From contig JAUYHV010000299.1 in the NCBI GenBank assembly GCA_030689845.1, positions 1-6,013 on the forward strand: 6,013 nucleotides of DNA, read 5' to 3'. The translations under genes and the position numbers were made by a program. The notes below the pieces were generated by a model, which saw only the letters and a program-made list of their open reading frames with translations, did not search any database and was not told the DNA's origin. Source of the stretch: Dehalococcoidia bacterium. Lineage in GTDB: Bacteria; Chloroflexota; Dehalococcoidia; JACQUA01. This document shows positions 5,677 through 6,013 of this stretch, piece by piece. Numbering within the stretch: position 1 is the first letter of the stretch; every line of letters starts with the position of its first letter.

Positions 5677-5878
5677 ACTAGTACCAAATTGCATAAGTTT
5701 GCGTTATTATCTTGATATTTTCTTAAATCTGGTGGCACTCCGCCTTGTCCCGATAAATCGGGACTCTCCCGCCGAGCGGGATCCCGCAGAGCGGGGTCGG
5801 AGACGGAGTCGGAACGGAGCGGATCCTGTGAGCACACAAATAATATTACTCTTATTATTATTACAACTAAGTACTAGT
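5677..5878. mobile_element. Candidate MITE-like element with short terminal inverted repeats and a GC-rich hairpin core
   Basis: ACTAGTAC (5677-5684) and GTACTAGT (5871-5878) are perfect 8-bp inverted repeats 202 bp apart end to end. The similarity continues imperfectly inward: about six of the next twelve positions match. The outer portions are AT-rich and the core (5730-5827) is GC-rich and hairpin-dense, a composition unlike the neighbouring genes. There is no credible coding frame; a 69-codon minus-strand frame here is low-complexity sequence read through the hairpins. I see no clear target-site duplication, and the terminal motif contains the palindrome ACTAGT, so the mobile-element reading is tentative. 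Confidence 0.35.
5731..5827. repeat. GC-rich array of hairpins and CGGA(G/A) iterations
   Basis: In order this holds GTCCCGAT-aa-ATCGGGAC (5747-5764); two tandem 15-bp hairpins, TCCCGC-cga-GCGGGA (5767-5781) and TCCCGC-aga-GCGGGG (5782-5796); then a run of imperfect 5-6 nt CGGAG/CGGAA units (5798-5824). CTCCG at 5738-5742 is complementary to those units, so the whole segment could fold back on itself. It has the look of a dispersed intergenic repeat rather than a gene. It lies upstream of the stress-protein promoter and is not part of its transcript. Confidence 0.7.
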
Positions 5879-5920
5879 GTAGTGTCTCTAATATCTCTTT
5901 ACAATTTGCGGTGCCATTGG

Positions 5921-5986
5921 TGTCATTCCCGCGAAAGCGGGAATCCAGAGCAACAGACTGGATTCCGGGTCAAGCCCGGAATGACA
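5921..5986. repeat. 66-bp palindromic double-hairpin repeat (REP/dRS3-like dispersed repeat)
   Basis: The outer arms TGTCATTCC (5921-5929) and GGAATGACA (5978-5986) are perfect inverted repeats. Each arm also forms its own hairpin: ATTCCCGC-GAAA-GCGGGAAT (5925-5944), with a GNRA-type tetraloop, and ATTCCGGG-TCAAG-CCCGGAAT (5962-5982). TCCAG (5944-5948) and CTGGA (5958-5962) form a further inner pair. Sequences of the GTCATTCCCGCG...CGGGAATCCAG type are dispersed in many unrelated bacterial genomes and resemble REP or neisserial dRS3-style units. Flanking TTACAAT (5899-5905) and ATTGTAA (5990-5996) are a further inverted pair, so the unit may extend to about 98 bp. The remaining flanks (5879-5898 and 5997-6013) hold nothing I recognise. 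Confidence 0.8.
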
Positions 5987-6013
5987 AAGATTGTAAGGCC
6001 ATTTATGATACAC

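Noticed and set aside
5628..5837. 69-codon minus-strand frame through the GC-rich hairpin array
   Set aside because: The sequence is Arg/Ser/Asp/Pro-rich as expected from reading inverted repeats, with no family resemblance, and it overlaps the stress-protein promoter.
5747..5986. CRISPR array
   Set aside because: The repeats are palindromic hairpins of unequal length and sequence without regularly spaced identical units or spacers, and no cas genes are present.

Overview
The window looks like chromosomal DNA of an anaerobic, low-to-middle GC Firmicute. A syntrophic or fermentative Clostridia member of the Peptococcaceae (Pelotomaculum/Desulfotomaculum type) would fit. This is inferred from strong AGGAGG-type ribosome binding sites, one TTG start, consensus-like sigma-A promoters, and gene content (fumarate-reductase-like flavoprotein with a small ferredoxin, UbiD decarboxylase, elongation-factor-like small protein). 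No taxonomic marker was compared, so the assignment is tentative.

Left part, plus strand (1-2353): the C-terminal third of a fumarate reductase/succinate dehydrogenase-type flavoprotein, a two-cluster 4Fe-4S ferredoxin 10 nt downstream, then after 109 nt a complete UbiD-family (prenylated-FMN) decarboxylase with every catalytic and metal-binding residue I could check. The three may form an operon that couples flavin/iron-sulfur electron transfer to (de)carboxylation of an unsaturated or aromatic acid. The substrate cannot be read from sequence.

Middle part, minus strand (2384-4592): recF, convergent with ubiD and only 30 nt from it, lies downstream of an amidohydrolase-2 family TIM-barrel gene. 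A hairpin with a short T-run separates the two. The amidohydrolase has a very good promoter (TTGACA, 17 nt, TAATAT) but has lost four of five expected metal/catalytic residues, so it may be a pseudoenzyme. recF lies away from its usual dnaA/dnaN/gyrB neighbours, at least on the side visible here, and carries an apparent insertion.

Right part, minus strand (4783-5662): a universal stress protein and an 83-aa EF-Tu-domain-II-like protein form a probable two-gene operon. A TTGCTT-17-TATACT promoter lies upstream. Its leader holds an 8-bp inverted repeat and a possible 10-codon leader ORF whose stop overlaps an in-frame upstream start of the stress protein.

Non-coding regions: 4472-4782 (311 nt) holds the amidohydrolase promoter, a CCGG-centred palindrome and a 115-nt segment with several nested or adjacent inverted repeats that could be a structured RNA or regulatory DNA. 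From 5663 to the end there is no credible gene. It holds a candidate MITE-like element (8-bp terminal inverted repeats at 5677 and 5871 around a GC-rich hairpin array) and a 66-bp double-hairpin palindromic repeat (5921-5986) of a type dispersed in many bacterial genomes. The stretch between them and the last 27 nt are AT-rich with nothing recognised.
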